A DNA stretch of 64,000 nt from Paenibacillus albus (GCF_003952225.1 NZ_CP034437.1:4540501-4604500); one strand, 5' to 3'. Positions 50,824 through 60,202 are shown, counted from the first letter of the stretch. Made by a program: numbers and translations. Notes: generated from the letters alone by a model not told the origin.

Positions 50824-52424
50824 ATGAACATCAAGCCGAGGCTCATCGCCTATGCAGCGATAATCTCCTTAATCATATCCATCCTCTCAGGATGCGCGGA
50901 CACGAGCTTGCAGCGGCAGTCGTCCCAGCCCGCTTCCGCCGACTCGAACGAGCATATGGACATATCCGTCGCAATTTGGGATTTGCCGGACAGCTCCCTG
51001 GAAGACGATCCGCTTGTGAAGCGTCTGGAAGAGAAGCTGAACATTACGATCAAACCGGTCCCTATCGCGGTCGCGAATTATGTGCAGCAGTTCCAGATGT
51101 GGGCATCAACCGGTCAGCTGCCTGACATATTCGCGGTTGACGCCGTTAACTCCCAATACTACCGCAACTGGCGAGATCAAGGCGTCATTCGTCCGCTGCC
51201 TGCAGACTTGAAGCGATATCCGAATCTGGCGCAGTACTTGGCGATGCCGGAATTCGAAGATCTCAAGGACAACGGGAAGCTTTTTTCATCCCGCGCAAGA
51301 CATATGACAGCACGGAGTATAATGTGCTCGATCGACTTGTCGCTTACAGATGGGATTTGGCGCAAGCAGCAGGCATTACGAAGGAGCCTGAGACTTGGGA
51401 ACAATTCCGCGCCATGCTGAAGGCAATCGTTGACAAAGACCCGGAGAATAAGCATATTACCGGCTTGACATCCGTCTCCAGGCTGCTGGTCGGCGGCTTG
51501 TTCTGGCTATACGGCTCGCCTGCGGCAACGAGCGATGGCAGCGGCAGCGACTACAAATGGATCAAGGAAGACGGACGCTACATACCGGCGGTATTCTCGA
51601 AGCATGCCACCTCGTCCTTGCAGCTGCTCCGGGACTTCTACACCTCGGGATTAATTGATCCTGATTTACCGATCACCAAAGGCAATATGGGCCTTGATAA
51701 ATTCACCGATGGCAAAGTAGCGGCAATCATCACATCAGGCATGTTCCGCTCCGTTGACGCCAATATGAACAAGAACAGATGGCAGAAGCTCTATCCCGGC
51801 AAGGATGACTTTTATGATAAAGTCAAGTTTCTAAAGCCGCTTCCAAGCATGGATGGCAAGCGCTATAGTCCCGTATTCAAGACGTTCTGGTCCGAGAGCT
51901 ACATCTCATCGAACGTCTCGGATGCGAAGATGGAACGCATTCTGCAGTTATTCGACTATATGAACTCGCCGGAATTTCTGGAGATGCGGCACTACGGATT
52001 AGACGGCGTCGATTACACGAAGAGGGGCGAAACAATTACGAAGAAGGATCCATCCGTAAATATCTTGCTTAAATATCCTTCATTCTCTTCTTTCGCCAAT
52101 CTGGCCAATTGGGATGGCATGTTCGGGCTGGATCCGAATTATACCGGCATTTCGCCCAAAGCATACGATGCACAGCAGGAGCTTCTCTCCTATGCGCTGA
52201 AAATGACGAGCAAACAAGCGTATGAGCCGCGTCTGACGAATATATCCACCAAGACGAAGAACACATTCACGATCTTCGACAACGACGATATGATTCGCGT
52301 CATGATCAGCAAGCTCCCCGTTAACGTCATTTGGCAATCCATTGTCGAAGGCTACAAGGCCAAAGGACTGGATCAGATGATCCGCGAGGTGAACGATAAG
52401 GCGAAGGCGATGGGCATCGAGTAG
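50824..52424 (+). pseudogene. Solute-binding lipoprotein gene with a -1 frameshift
   Basis: Two frames together give one LplA-like binding protein of about 533 aa. Frame one (from the ATG at 50824, after GAGGAG) has a lipoprotein signal (ILSGC) and runs to KDNGKLF. From the T6 run at 51281-51286 the homologous sequence continues in another frame as FFIPRKTYDSTEYNVLDRLV and on to the stop at 52424. One extra T would restore it. As written, translation in frame one ends at about 51420. It may be a true inactivation, a sequencing or assembly error in a homopolymer, or a slippage site. Cotranscribed with the YesM/YesN pair, it may be part of their sensing. Confidence 0.85.
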
Positions 52425-52451
52425 CAGCCAGCCCACTTATGAGCATACGAA

Positions 52452-52475
52452 AAAAGCCGCCATGATGGCGGCTTT
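52452..52475. terminator. Bidirectional terminator after the kinase/regulator operon
   Basis: AAAGCCGCCAT and ATGGCGGCTTT form an 11-bp stem shared by the frameshifted gene and the convergent ydjO. Confidence 0.88.
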
Positions 52476-52483
52476 CCTTGTTC

Positions 52484-52726
52484 TTATTCCCATTCGGATT
52501 TCGGCTTTTTAGGCGCCTTCTTGATTTTATTTTGAACAGCGGGCAAATGCCTCATACTGCGATGCATCGGACCTTTGCAAATTGGACAAGCTTGCTCGCC
52601 CTCATTCGCGAATTCATCTCGTACCCACGCTTTACACTCCGCATTTTTACATTTCCAAATTTTTGTCGCAATTAGCTTCGGTTTCTCTTCTTCGATGATT
52701 GACAACTTGTAGTTCATCCTTTCCAT
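52484..52726 (-). CDS. ydjO: YdjO-like cold-inducible zinc-ribbon protein
   Basis: An 80-aa protein with two Cys pairs, IWKCKNAECKAWVRDEF and EQACPICKGPM, followed by RSMRHLPAVQNK. This matches the Bacillus YdjO pattern, a small cold-induced protein that probably binds zinc. Starts are possible at ATG 52726 or 52717; neither has ideal spacing. Single gene with a shared terminator. The function in the family is not known. Confidence 0.85.
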   Translation of the reverse strand: MERMNYKLSIIEEEKPKLIATKIWKCKNAECKAWVRDEFANEGEQACPICKGPMHRSMRHLPAVQNKIKKAPKKPKSEWE

Positions 52727-52757
52727 CCCATGCTCTCATGATGCACAACTTTTAGGA

Positions 52758-52813
52758 TTGACCAATAGGCCAATCATGTTATATTATCTAACATGTAAGT
52801 TTTAATTACATGT
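52758..52813 (+). promoter_or_regulatory. Promoter and candidate operator of the APC permease gene
   Basis: TTGACC (52758-52763) and TATATT (52780-52785) with a 16-bp spacer. Over and after the -10 are two overlapping inverted repeats: CATGTTA/TAACATG (52775-52795) and ACATGTAA/TTACATGT (52791-52813). The shared half-site suggests a dimeric repressor site at the start point. Confidence 0.55.
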
Positions 52814-52870
52814 TGATGACAGAATAGCTAACTAGAACAGGCCGAGAGTATAAACAAAGGAATGCTGCCT

Positions 52871-54217
52871 ATGAAAGAACAAGCGAAGCTTCAACAGAAT
52901 TTATCTCTTCAGCACATTGTTTTTCTAGGCCTCGCCTGGATGACTCCGATGATCTACTTCTCCATCTACGGCATCGCGTATGAAGCCGCGGGAGGTATGC
53001 TAACACAAGCTTATCTACTCGCATTCATTGCCATTATGTTCACCGCTTACAGCTACAGCATGATGGCGAGAGCCCATTCCACTTCCGGCTCTGCTTATTC
53101 TTACGTGAAGAAAGCGATTCACCCCTATCTCGGGTTTCTTGTCGGCTGGGCGCTGCTGCTGGATTATCTCTTCTCTCCAATTATCGCTTGCCTCACGTTC
53201 GGCATCTACATGCATGCTCAATTCCCGGCCATTCCCGCTTATATGTGGATGATCGGACTAAACTTGCTCATGACAGCCGTCAACATAAAGGGAGCTTCAT
53301 TCTCAGCGAATCTATCCAAGCTGTTCGTCCTTCTTCAAATGTGCTTCATTGCGTTGTTTTGTATACTGTTGATCCGAAACTTTTCGATGCATACTACAGC
53401 CCTAGAGCCGCTTCTGCAAACGCAAATTCCCATCACCAAGATACTGACAGGCGCCTCCATCATCTGTTTCTCATTCCTCGGGTTCGATTCCATTACGACG
53501 ATGACAGAAGAAACGAAGAATGCACACAAGAACATCCCAAGAGCAATCGGCATTATTATTGGAGTTGCGTGCGTATTATATGTGACGCCATCGTATCTGA
53601 CACAGCTTTCGTTACCAAACGCAATCGCATTCGTAAACCTTGATTCTGCAGGACTTGAGATTGTGCAAAAGGTCGGCGGAGCAGCACTCGGATCAGTCTT
53701 CATCATTGTGCTCTTATTCGCCATCTTTACGCAAGGAATCTCTTCCGTCTCCAGTGTATCGCGATTGATGTATGTCATGGGCCGGGAATCTATTCTGCCA
53801 AGCCGTTGTTTCGCCTATGTACATCCCAAGCTAAAAACGCCGATCGTGAATATCTTAATCGTCGGAATGGTATCGCTGCTTGCACTCGTGATCTCGCTCG
53901 ATGCCGCCGTCAAATTCGTTAACTTCGGAGCCCTTACCGCTTTCTTCTTCGTTAATTTAGCAGTCATAGGGCATTATTATATCAAATTACGACAAAGATC
54001 GACAGTCCAAACAATAAAGTTCTTAATCATCCCCGGTATTGGCGCAGTTATCATCTTGTGTCTCTTCACATTACTTAGTAAGGACGCTTTGCTGATGGGC
54101 TTCGGCTGGCTGCTCTTCGGCATTCTGTACCATGCCTACCGGACGCAAGGCAGCACACTCAGATCCATGATCATACGCAGCAAACTGCGGCTGGACAAAT
54201 CAAAGAGCGCCCTCTAG
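52871..54217 (+). CDS. APC-superfamily amino acid permease
   Basis: A 448-aa transporter with twelve predicted helices. The APC signature is near the N-terminus (GLAWMTPMIYFSIYGIAYEA), with SGSAYSYVKKAIHPYLGFL and the substrate-site helix GASIICFSFLGFDSITTMTEE. It imports an amino acid or polyamine by cation symport. The ATG at 52871 is nine bases after AAAGGA; an ATG at 52862 abuts that site. The promoter carries a palindromic operator. Substrate unknown. Confidence 0.92.
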   Translation: MKEQAKLQQNLSLQHIVFLGLAWMTPMIYFSIYGIAYEAAGGMLTQAYLLAFIAIMFTAYSYSMMARAHSTSGSAYSYVKKAIHPYLGFLVGWALLLDYLFSPIIACLTFGIYMHAQFPAIPAYMWMIGLNLLMTAVNIKGASFSANLSKLFVLLQMCFIALFCILLIRNFSMHTTALEPLLQTQIPITKILTGASIICFSFLGFDSITTMTEETKNAHKNIPRAIGIIIGVACVLYVTPSYLTQLSLPNAIAFVNLDSAGLEIVQKVGGAALGSVFIIVLLFAIFTQGISSVSSVSRLMYVMGRESILPSRCFAYVHPKLKTPIVNILIVGMVSLLALVISLDAAVKFVNFGALTAFFFVNLAVIGHYYIKLRQRSTVQTIKFLIIPGIGAVIILCLFTLLSKDALLMGFGWLLFGILYHAYRTQGSTLRSMIIRSKLRLDKSKSAL

Positions 54218-54227
54218 AGGGCGCTCT
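54204..54227. terminator. Palindromic terminator overlapping the permease stop codon
   Basis: A 24-bp perfect palindrome centred on CTAG (arms AGAGCGCCCTCT). It includes the last codons and stop of the permease and lies before the convergent peroxidase gene. Confidence 0.75.
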
Positions 54228-54260
54228 CGTCCGTTCTATATTCCATAGTTAGCTTAGAGC

Positions 54261-54779
54261 TTAGTCATTCACCGTGTTCGGGGCAGCGCCGATGCTGCCG
54301 TTATCGATCAAGCTGCGAAGGTCTGGCTCAATTGCCGAAGGCTCCGTCCGAGCAGAATACTGTTTCACGACTTCGCCATTCGCGTCCACGAGAAACTTCA
54401 CGAAGTTCCATTCGATATCGCCGGTACGATAAGGAGCCGGAACCGCTTCAACCAAGTACTTGTACAACGGATGAGCGTCTTCACCCTTCACGTCAATCTT
54501 CGCGAACATCGGGAAAGTCACCGAATAGTTCAAATCGCAAAATGCTGCGATTTCTTCATTCGAGCCCGGCTCTTGCAGGCCGAATTGGTTGCAAGGGAAA
54601 CCGAGAACGACGACATCCTCCGCCTTGTACGTCTCATAAATGTGCTGAAGTCCTTTGTAGTGAGGCGTTAGTCCACATGCGCTCGCCGTGTTGACGATCA
54701 GCACGATCTTGCCTTTGTAAGCCGCGAGCGATTGTTCTTCGCCGGTAATCGTCCGGACTGTGAAATCATAAATACTCAT
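54261..54779 (-). CDS. bsaA: Glutathione peroxidase-family thiol peroxidase
   Basis: A 172-aa protein with IVNTASACGLTPHYKGLQ (peroxidatic Cys), LGFPCNQFGLQEPGSNEEI and WNFVKFLVDANGEVV, all typical of the Gpx family. Bacterial Cys-type members reduce hydroperoxides with thioredoxin. ATG at 54777-54779 with GGAGG. The A/T-rich upstream region has an OhrR-like palindrome. Confidence 0.93.
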   Translation of the reverse strand: MSIYDFTVRTITGEEQSLAAYKGKIVLIVNTASACGLTPHYKGLQHIYETYKAEDVVVLGFPCNQFGLQEPGSNEEIAAFCDLNYSVTFPMFAKIDVKGEDAHPLYKYLVEAVPAPYRTGDIEWNFVKFLVDANGEVVKQYSARTEPSAIEPDLRSLIDNGSIGAAPNTVND

Positions 54780-54816
54780 GTGCAGGGCACCTCCAGAAAA
54801 TACGTTCATAGTATTT

Positions 54817-54836
54817 TGTATCTAATTAAATTGTAT
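54817..54836. promoter_or_regulatory. Candidate OhrR/MarR-type operator upstream of the peroxidase
   Basis: TGTATCTAATTAAATTGTAT resembles the OhrR operator TACAATTnAATTGTA with imperfect symmetry, about 40 bp upstream of the peroxidase start. Confidence 0.35.
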
Positions 54837-54906
54837 AAAATCATTGTAGCCTATGAGCGTAACAGGAGCAACCCTAAAGTTCATGCAGGTCTACTTGCTG
54901 CACTAG

Positions 54907-55800
54907 CTAGCACAGCTGCTTCTGCAGCAGCCCCGACAACTCGTTCAGATCCTCATAACGAAGCACTCGTACCCCTGTCGGCAGATCCTCTCCACCGCCC
55001 GCTCGGCTAGTCAGAATGACCGGAATCTCGCAGCCAAACGCATAGCCGATTCGAAGCCACTTCTCTCCGCTTGCCTCCGACACATCCGTAATGAGCAATT
55101 TCACTCTCGCCACTTGCTGCAGCGCAGACTCGATCGGCTTGATCTCGAACTTGCCGCCGTAATCCTCTTCATGAACCTTCGGTGCATAACCGAGCTGGAT
55201 TAGTCTTGGGAAGATGGCGTCCATCCATTCGCGCGCTTCTTCCTCGCCTCCGGAGAGTACGACTAGGCATTGCTTGAGCACTTTGCCTGTAGCTTGTGCC
55301 GCAGCTTCGACCCAGCCCTTTTCCGTCAGCTTGAGCGTCGATCCCATCCGCTCGATGAAGCCATCTTCTTTAAGTTTCTCCGTAATGTAGACAAACTCTT
55401 GCAAATTCGGCGAATAAGTCAAATTATAGCTCTGTGCGAATTGACTAATGACAAGCGGTTCGTTCGGTCCGCCCGTGTGCCGGTGCAAATAACGAAGGAG
55501 CCTGATGCCCTTATCCTCACTCGTGAGTGGAATTTGCGGAGATTGCAATATATGAATGCGGTCTTCAAAATCCAATACGACCGCTTCTTCATTCTCATTC
55601 TGCTCGCGAATATAAGCGGATATCAGCGGAAACGTGCTGCGCTTCTCCGTGTAAGACAGCTGGCGGAAAGGCTCAAAGCTGCCCTCGCGAAGACCATAAG
55701 CACCGCCAGGCGCGCAGATGCAGCCGATATACCACTCGCATGCTCCCTTTCTCTTTACCTGTACGAGCTCATCGCAAAATAAACAACGTTTCGATTCCAT
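54907..55800 (-). CDS. Hypothetical protein: Cys-rich N-terminus, winged-helix-like middle, TIR-like C-terminus
   Basis: A 297-aa protein I do not recognise as a known family. Residues 1-40 have ESKRCLFCDELV and CEWYIGCICAPGG, a probable zinc ribbon. Residues about 95-170 (RYLHRHTGGPNEPLVIS; TEKLKEDGFIERMGSTLKLT) look like a winged helix. Residues about 180-297 form an alpha/beta domain with VARVKLLITDVSEASGEKWL and IGYAFGCEIPVILTSR, the pattern of TIR-like or nucleoside deoxyribosyltransferase-like folds. ATG at 55798-55800 follows AAGGGA. Single gene; function unknown. Confidence 0.75.
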   Translation of the reverse strand: MESKRCLFCDELVQVKRKGACEWYIGCICAPGGAYGLREGSFEPFRQLSYTEKRSTFPLISAYIREQNENEEAVVLDFEDRIHILQSPQIPLTSEDKGIRLLRYLHRHTGGPNEPLVISQFAQSYNLTYSPNLQEFVYITEKLKEDGFIERMGSTLKLTEKGWVEAAAQATGKVLKQCLVVLSGGEEEAREWMDAIFPRLIQLGYAPKVHEEDYGGKFEIKPIESALQQVARVKLLITDVSEASGEKWLRIGYAFGCEIPVILTSRAGGGEDLPTGVRVLRYEDLNELSGLLQKQLC

Positions 55801-55917
55801 ATGTTCCATTCCCTTCATCACCTCTCACAGAAAGATTCGTAATCCTTCGCGCATAAGAGGGTGCAGAGGGGATTAAGCTTTTCTCATGATCCGCCTGCCT
55901 GCTGATGCCGGATGGTC

Positions 55918-56121
55918 TTAGCGACTCCCGTGAACGCTCCACCGCTGCCCATCCCACCGCACCTCGTCGCCAATCGCCGCATGATCTGCGAGCTTGTCCC
56001 TAGGGATCTCAATGCGCTTGCCGCTCACCTGAATGACTGCGATTTGCTCCTGAATGTCCGTCACCAAGCCGATCCGGATTACCGTACATTTCACAGTATT
56101 TGCATTGTTAATGTTATCCAT
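55918..56121 (-). CDS. Small OB/DUF3006-like protein, 67 aa
   Basis: A short protein of beta-rich pattern (VIRIGLVTDIQEQIAVIQVS; KRIEIPRDKLADHAAIGDEV) resembling small DUF3006-like barrels. The ATG at 56119-56121 has GGAGGA at ideal spacing, which supports a real gene. It stands between the TIR-like gene and the glycosidase operon. No function can be given. Confidence 0.7.
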   Translation of the reverse strand: MDNINNANTVKCTVIRIGLVTDIQEQIAVIQVSGKRIEIPRDKLADHAAIGDEVRWDGQRWSVHGSR

Positions 56122-56240
56122 CCCAATCCTCCATTTGCGGTCTTTATCAAGTATGACAGATGTGAGGAGAGATGAGAATGTTCAGCAAATAAATAAGCTG
56201 CGCAGGCAGTTTGCCAGCGACAGCTTATTCATACCATTGA

Positions 56241-58325
56241 TTATTTCAATTCAAGCGAGAATCTGAACTTCATGTCATCTTCAAACCACATGCGGAAGTT
56301 CGTTCCCCATACATTATTATGCAAGTTGAAATGCATGCCGCCCTCTAGCGTAGCGAACTGCTGATTGAACTGCAGCATCCGTTTTTCTCCAGGTGCTAGA
56401 ACGCATGCGTCCGATGTTAATAGCTCAACGCCACCGTCGCTGCCTTCGTAATACACACCCGTACCCACGGCATGCAGGCTGCGATTGCCGTTCTTCACCA
56501 CATGAAGCGGCGATACCCTCTCGCCTAGCTTATCCATCTTCCACAGATTCGGGTTGTCAACATGCAGCGCGAACGAGAACCAGCTGGCTTCCGGCAGTCT
56601 GTTTGCCTGCTTATCGAACCAATCCAGCTCGACCTCAATGCGCTTCGTGTCCTTGAAGAAACGATAGCGAATTTGCAGTTTCTTAGGTGCGCCATACGTT
56701 TGCGAGGCTTCATCACTCATACTCAACTGCAAGCAAACCTCATCATATTGCGCGTCATTCCGTACCGCAGCTTCACGAACTCGTGGAGAAAACCGTTTGT
56801 GCTCCGGTCTCGGATCCACGAACTCTATGCCTGGCTTGCCAAAGTCAGGCTCCGACCAGGAGCATGTTTCAGCCCAATTGACTACGTAATCTCTGAACCA
56901 ATTATTATAAGTATCTACTCCGAACGTTTCATACTCGTAGACCCCGATCGGATGCTTCTTGTCGACCCATGCTTTTCCCTTCGCATCAACGAGCTTTACG
57001 ATCGAGCCGTCACGTTCGAATTGGACGGTGAAGCAGCCTAATCGCTGCTCCTGATCGATATCGAATTCGTGCCCACCAGCAATCGATTCCCTCGGGGTCA
57101 GCGCTACAAGCGCTGTTCTCGCCTCGTCTTGCTTGTCTTTGGACAGCGCGGCTATCGCACTGTTAATATAATCCCGCTGCTCTTGCCACGAGCTTTCGTA
57201 TAGACTGAAGCTCTTGCGAGCATCCGTTCCGATGTGGTGCGGGTCACCGCCATAAATGCCGAAGTAGCCTGCATATCTCGCTGGGATTACATCTTTCTTG
57301 ACGATATCATCCTGCCTAGCTGCATGGAAGTCTTGAACCGAATAATGCTTGAAATCGGTCAAATGCGTCTTCTCGTCCATACCCCACGTATGCTCGGGAA
57401 CAAGCATTAGCTGCTCGCAGAAGTCGGCATATTCTTGACTGCCAGTATCCAATCGCCCTTCGCCGTTCCACTTGTCGCGCAGCTTCAGCAATTCCCGATA
57501 CTGGGCGATCTTTAGCGGATCGGAGGCCACGCCATGAATCCATGAATCGCCGATTTCTTCGGTCACGACGGGGAATTGATCCTTCAAAGCAATAAGCTTG
57601 CTCGCAAAAGCATCCATTGTTGAGGCAACGATAGCTGCGTTCGGGAACTGCTCGGACAGCCGTTCGTACAGCTCGTGAATACTGCTTGCCGATGGCGGTC
57701 CCATATTATCGTTCGTATGCGCGAAATACAGAGCTTCATCCAAGCCCTCAACAATCGTCATGTTCCCGTAGCTGCCCGCATAGTTAACGATGACTTCCGA
57801 GCCATCGTTTGCTCTCCATACGAAGACATCCGGAACACTTGGCTTTGTGGAAGCATAATTGACGCCGAGATGCAGAAATTGAATATCATTCTTCGCCAAA
57901 TAAGGGACCATGCCTATCGTATGGCCCGGGACGTCCGTCATCTTGGCGCTAATCGTACGCTTGCCGTACTTCTCATCCAGCTTGCGCGAGATCGACAAGC
58001 CATGCTCGAGCAGCGCCGGATCCATCAGCTCGGTATGCGTCGTAAACGGCAATCCGTGCCACACGATTGTACCGGCAGCAATTGCATTTTCCAAGCGGCT
58101 TCGCTGCGCTGGACTTGCTGCTTTCAAATATTCATGAATGAGCCAAGAGCCCGTTGTCCAGACGAACTTGGCACCACCTTGCTCCTGCCCCAATTGCTCT
58201 GCCAGATCAAGCGCCCCGGGAATAAACGAATGAAAATATTGATCAATTACGTTGCTGGCCAAATCCGTAAATCCGATATCCAGATGCGTTTTAAACACGA
58301 CATGAACCTTACGAATATTGTTCAT
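56241..58325 (-). CDS. GH38-type alpha-mannosidase-like protein (DUF5054)
   Basis: A 694-aa cytosolic protein. The N-terminus VHVVFKTHLDIGFTDLASNV carries the metal-binding HxD of the GH38 fold, and SAKMTDVPGHTIGMVPYLAK and ELMDPALLEHGLSISRKLDE follow in the barrel. The C-terminal half is beta-rich (about 400-694), as in GH38 enzymes. DUF5054 proteins lack proven activity; a mannoside or other glycan is the likely substrate. It is the last gene of the lplB/lplC operon, 16 bp after lplC, so it probably acts on the imported oligosaccharide. ATG with AGGAG about 12 bases upstream. Confidence 0.88.
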   Translation of the reverse strand: MNNIRKVHVVFKTHLDIGFTDLASNVIDQYFHSFIPGALDLAEQLGQEQGGAKFVWTTGSWLIHEYLKAASPAQRSRLENAIAAGTIVWHGLPFTTHTELMDPALLEHGLSISRKLDEKYGKRTISAKMTDVPGHTIGMVPYLAKNDIQFLHLGVNYASTKPSVPDVFVWRANDGSEVIVNYAGSYGNMTIVEGLDEALYFAHTNDNMGPPSASSIHELYERLSEQFPNAAIVASTMDAFASKLIALKDQFPVVTEEIGDSWIHGVASDPLKIAQYRELLKLRDKWNGEGRLDTGSQEYADFCEQLMLVPEHTWGMDEKTHLTDFKHYSVQDFHAARQDDIVKKDVIPARYAGYFGIYGGDPHHIGTDARKSFSLYESSWQEQRDYINSAIAALSKDKQDEARTALVALTPRESIAGGHEFDIDQEQRLGCFTVQFERDGSIVKLVDAKGKAWVDKKHPIGVYEYETFGVDTYNNWFRDYVVNWAETCSWSEPDFGKPGIEFVDPRPEHKRFSPRVREAAVRNDAQYDEVCLQLSMSDEASQTYGAPKKLQIRYRFFKDTKRIEVELDWFDKQANRLPEASWFSFALHVDNPNLWKMDKLGERVSPLHVVKNGNRSLHAVGTGVYYEGSDGGVELLTSDACVLAPGEKRMLQFNQQFATLEGGMHFNLHNNVWGTNFRMWFEDDMKFRFSLELK

Positions 58326-58340
58326 TTAAGCATCTAACTC

Positions 58341-59234
58341 CTATTCTTTTACGGCGCCAAGCACGATGCCATGTACAAAATATTTTTGCAAGAACGGATA
58401 AATCGCCAGCAGCGGAACCATCGCCACAATCAGCTTGGCTGAATTGAGCGTTTTATCGGAAGCTTTCGACAGCTCGATGAGCTGCTCTGTCGTAAGCGTC
58501 TTCATCAGCTCCGGATCGATGCGCACAACAAGCTGTTGAATGTAAGTCTGCAGCGGATACATGCTCGGTTTATTCATATAGATAAGTCCATCAAAGAAGG
58601 AATTCCAATGGCCGACGATGCTGAACAAGGTGACCGTCGCGAGGGCTGGCATCGAAACCGGAATGAAAATATGCAATAACGTATACCATGGGCCTGCGCC
58701 GTCAACGATTGCAGCTTCTTCGAGCTCCTTCGGCAAGTTTCTGAAGAAATTCATAATGAGAATGACGTTAAAGATAGGCACCGCGCCTGGCAATACCAGC
58801 GCCCACAGCGTGTTTTGCAGGTGCAGCTCTGTCACTGTCATATAGAGCGGAATGAGTCCTCCGGAGAAGAGCATGCAGAACACCAGGTACCAAATATAAA
58901 TCGTTCTGCCAGGAAACTTCTTGTTGTCTCTCGCTAACGGATAAGCCATGATGACGGTTAATACGAAATTGATCACGCCGCCAAGCAGAACCCTTTTCAC
59001 GGAAATATAGAAGGCTGCAAAAAATTTATGATCCTGCAAAATAATTTTGTACGATGTCAAGTTAAAGCCAACTGGCCAAGCGAATACTCTTCCCGCATTT
59101 ACCGCAGCTTTGTCGCTGAAGGAAATCGCAATCGTGTACCATAGTGGAAACAACGAAATGAGTGCGGTTAGCGTTAATGCGATATAGATGAAAACATCAG
59201 CGCTTCGGCTGCCCCATGATTTTGAAAGAACCAT
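58341..59234 (-). CDS. lplC: LplC-type carbohydrate ABC permease
   Basis: A 297-aa membrane protein with six helices (first IYIALTLTALISLFPLWYTI), EAA loop PKELEEAAIVDGAGPWYTLL and C-terminal FVHGIVLGAVKE, as in Bacillus LplC/YtcP. It pairs with LplB encoded 17 bp upstream. The ATPase is not encoded nearby. Confidence 0.94.
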   Translation of the reverse strand: MVLSKSWGSRSADVFIYIALTLTALISLFPLWYTIAISFSDKAAVNAGRVFAWPVGFNLTSYKIILQDHKFFAAFYISVKRVLLGGVINFVLTVIMAYPLARDNKKFPGRTIYIWYLVFCMLFSGGLIPLYMTVTELHLQNTLWALVLPGAVPIFNVILIMNFFRNLPKELEEAAIVDGAGPWYTLLHIFIPVSMPALATVTLFSIVGHWNSFFDGLIYMNKPSMYPLQTYIQQLVVRIDPELMKTLTTEQLIELSKASDKTLNSAKLIVAMVPLLAIYPFLQKYFVHGIVLGAVKE

Positions 59235-59250
59235 GCCTAGACCCCTTTTC

Positions 59251-60141
59251 TTAGAAGATGCGATAGTTGGCGAATTTATCGGCCAGTTTGTTAGAGATCG
59301 TGATTAATATAATAGCGATCACCGACTTCAAAAGTCCGACAGAGGTGGCCAGGCCGTATTGCTGATCTACAAGCCCCATACGATATACGTACGTATCAAT
59401 AATATCGCCAGACGAATATACAAGCGGATTGTACAGGTTGAACACTTGGTCGAAGCCGGCATTTAGGATATTGCCAAGGCTCAGCGTTGACAGCAGTACA
59501 ATCGTTGGCAGGATGCCTGGAAGCGTCACATGCAATAATTTACCAAATCTCGTCGCGCCATCGATCTCGGCCGCTTCATAGAGGGAAGGGTTAATGCCGG
59601 CAAGCGCTGCCATATAGACGATCGCGCTAAAACCAAACTCCTTCAGCACATCGCTCCATATGATGATTTGACGGAAATAATGATTATTAGCCAAAAACAT
59701 AACAGGCTCTGCGTGAAACAAATGGGTAATCTGGTTAACAATTCCGTCTATAGACAGCATCGCAATCAATATCCCCGATAGAATAACCCAGGACATAAAG
59801 TGCGGCAAATATACGATAGTTTGTACGATACGTTTAAATGCACGCTTACGAATTTCATTCAATAGCAAGGCAAACGTAACCGGAATAATCATACCGAGGA
59901 CAATCTTCATCGAAGCGATCGTAATGGTGTTGATGAATACCTGTCTGCTGTCCGGAAGCTGAAGCATGAATTTGAAGTTATCAAGGCCGCTCCATGTCTG
60001 CTTAAAGATCGGAATGCCAGGAATAAAATCTTGAAACGCAATTACGGTACCGAATAACGGAACTGTACTGAAAATGATGAGCAGCAAAATACCCGGAAGC
60101 AGCATTAAGTGATAGTTTAGAAGCCATTTCTTCGAAGTCAT
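59251..60141 (-). CDS. lplB: LplB-type carbohydrate ABC permease
   Basis: A 296-aa membrane protein (LMLLPGILLLIIFSTVPLFG first helix; EAA loop SLYEAAEIDGATRFGKLLHV; ends in DKFANYRIF, typical of LplB). The ATG at 60139-60141 follows AGGTGG; 18 upstream in-frame codons overlap a hairpin. It works with LplC and the binding protein encoded upstream to import an oligosaccharide. Confidence 0.94.
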   Translation of the reverse strand: MTSKKWLLNYHLMLLPGILLLIIFSTVPLFGTVIAFQDFIPGIPIFKQTWSGLDNFKFMLQLPDSRQVFINTITIASMKIVLGMIIPVTFALLLNEIRKRAFKRIVQTIVYLPHFMSWVILSGILIAMLSIDGIVNQITHLFHAEPVMFLANNHYFRQIIIWSDVLKEFGFSAIVYMAALAGINPSLYEAAEIDGATRFGKLLHVTLPGILPTIVLLSTLSLGNILNAGFDQVFNLYNPLVYSSGDIIDTYVYRMGLVDQQYGLATSVGLLKSVIAIILITISNKLADKFANYRIF

Positions 60142-60177
60142 CGGTGTTCCACCTATCCTATGGAATGATAGAGAGAA

Positions 60178-60202
60178 AGCGCCAGCATTCAGCACTGGCG
60201 CT
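60178..60202 (-). terminator. Attenuating hairpin between binding-protein and lplB genes
   Basis: AGCGCCAG and CTGGCGCT pair over 8 bp, followed on the minus strand by TTTCTCTCT. It takes the same position as the hairpin at 45710-45737 in the other sugar operon. Confidence 0.75.
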
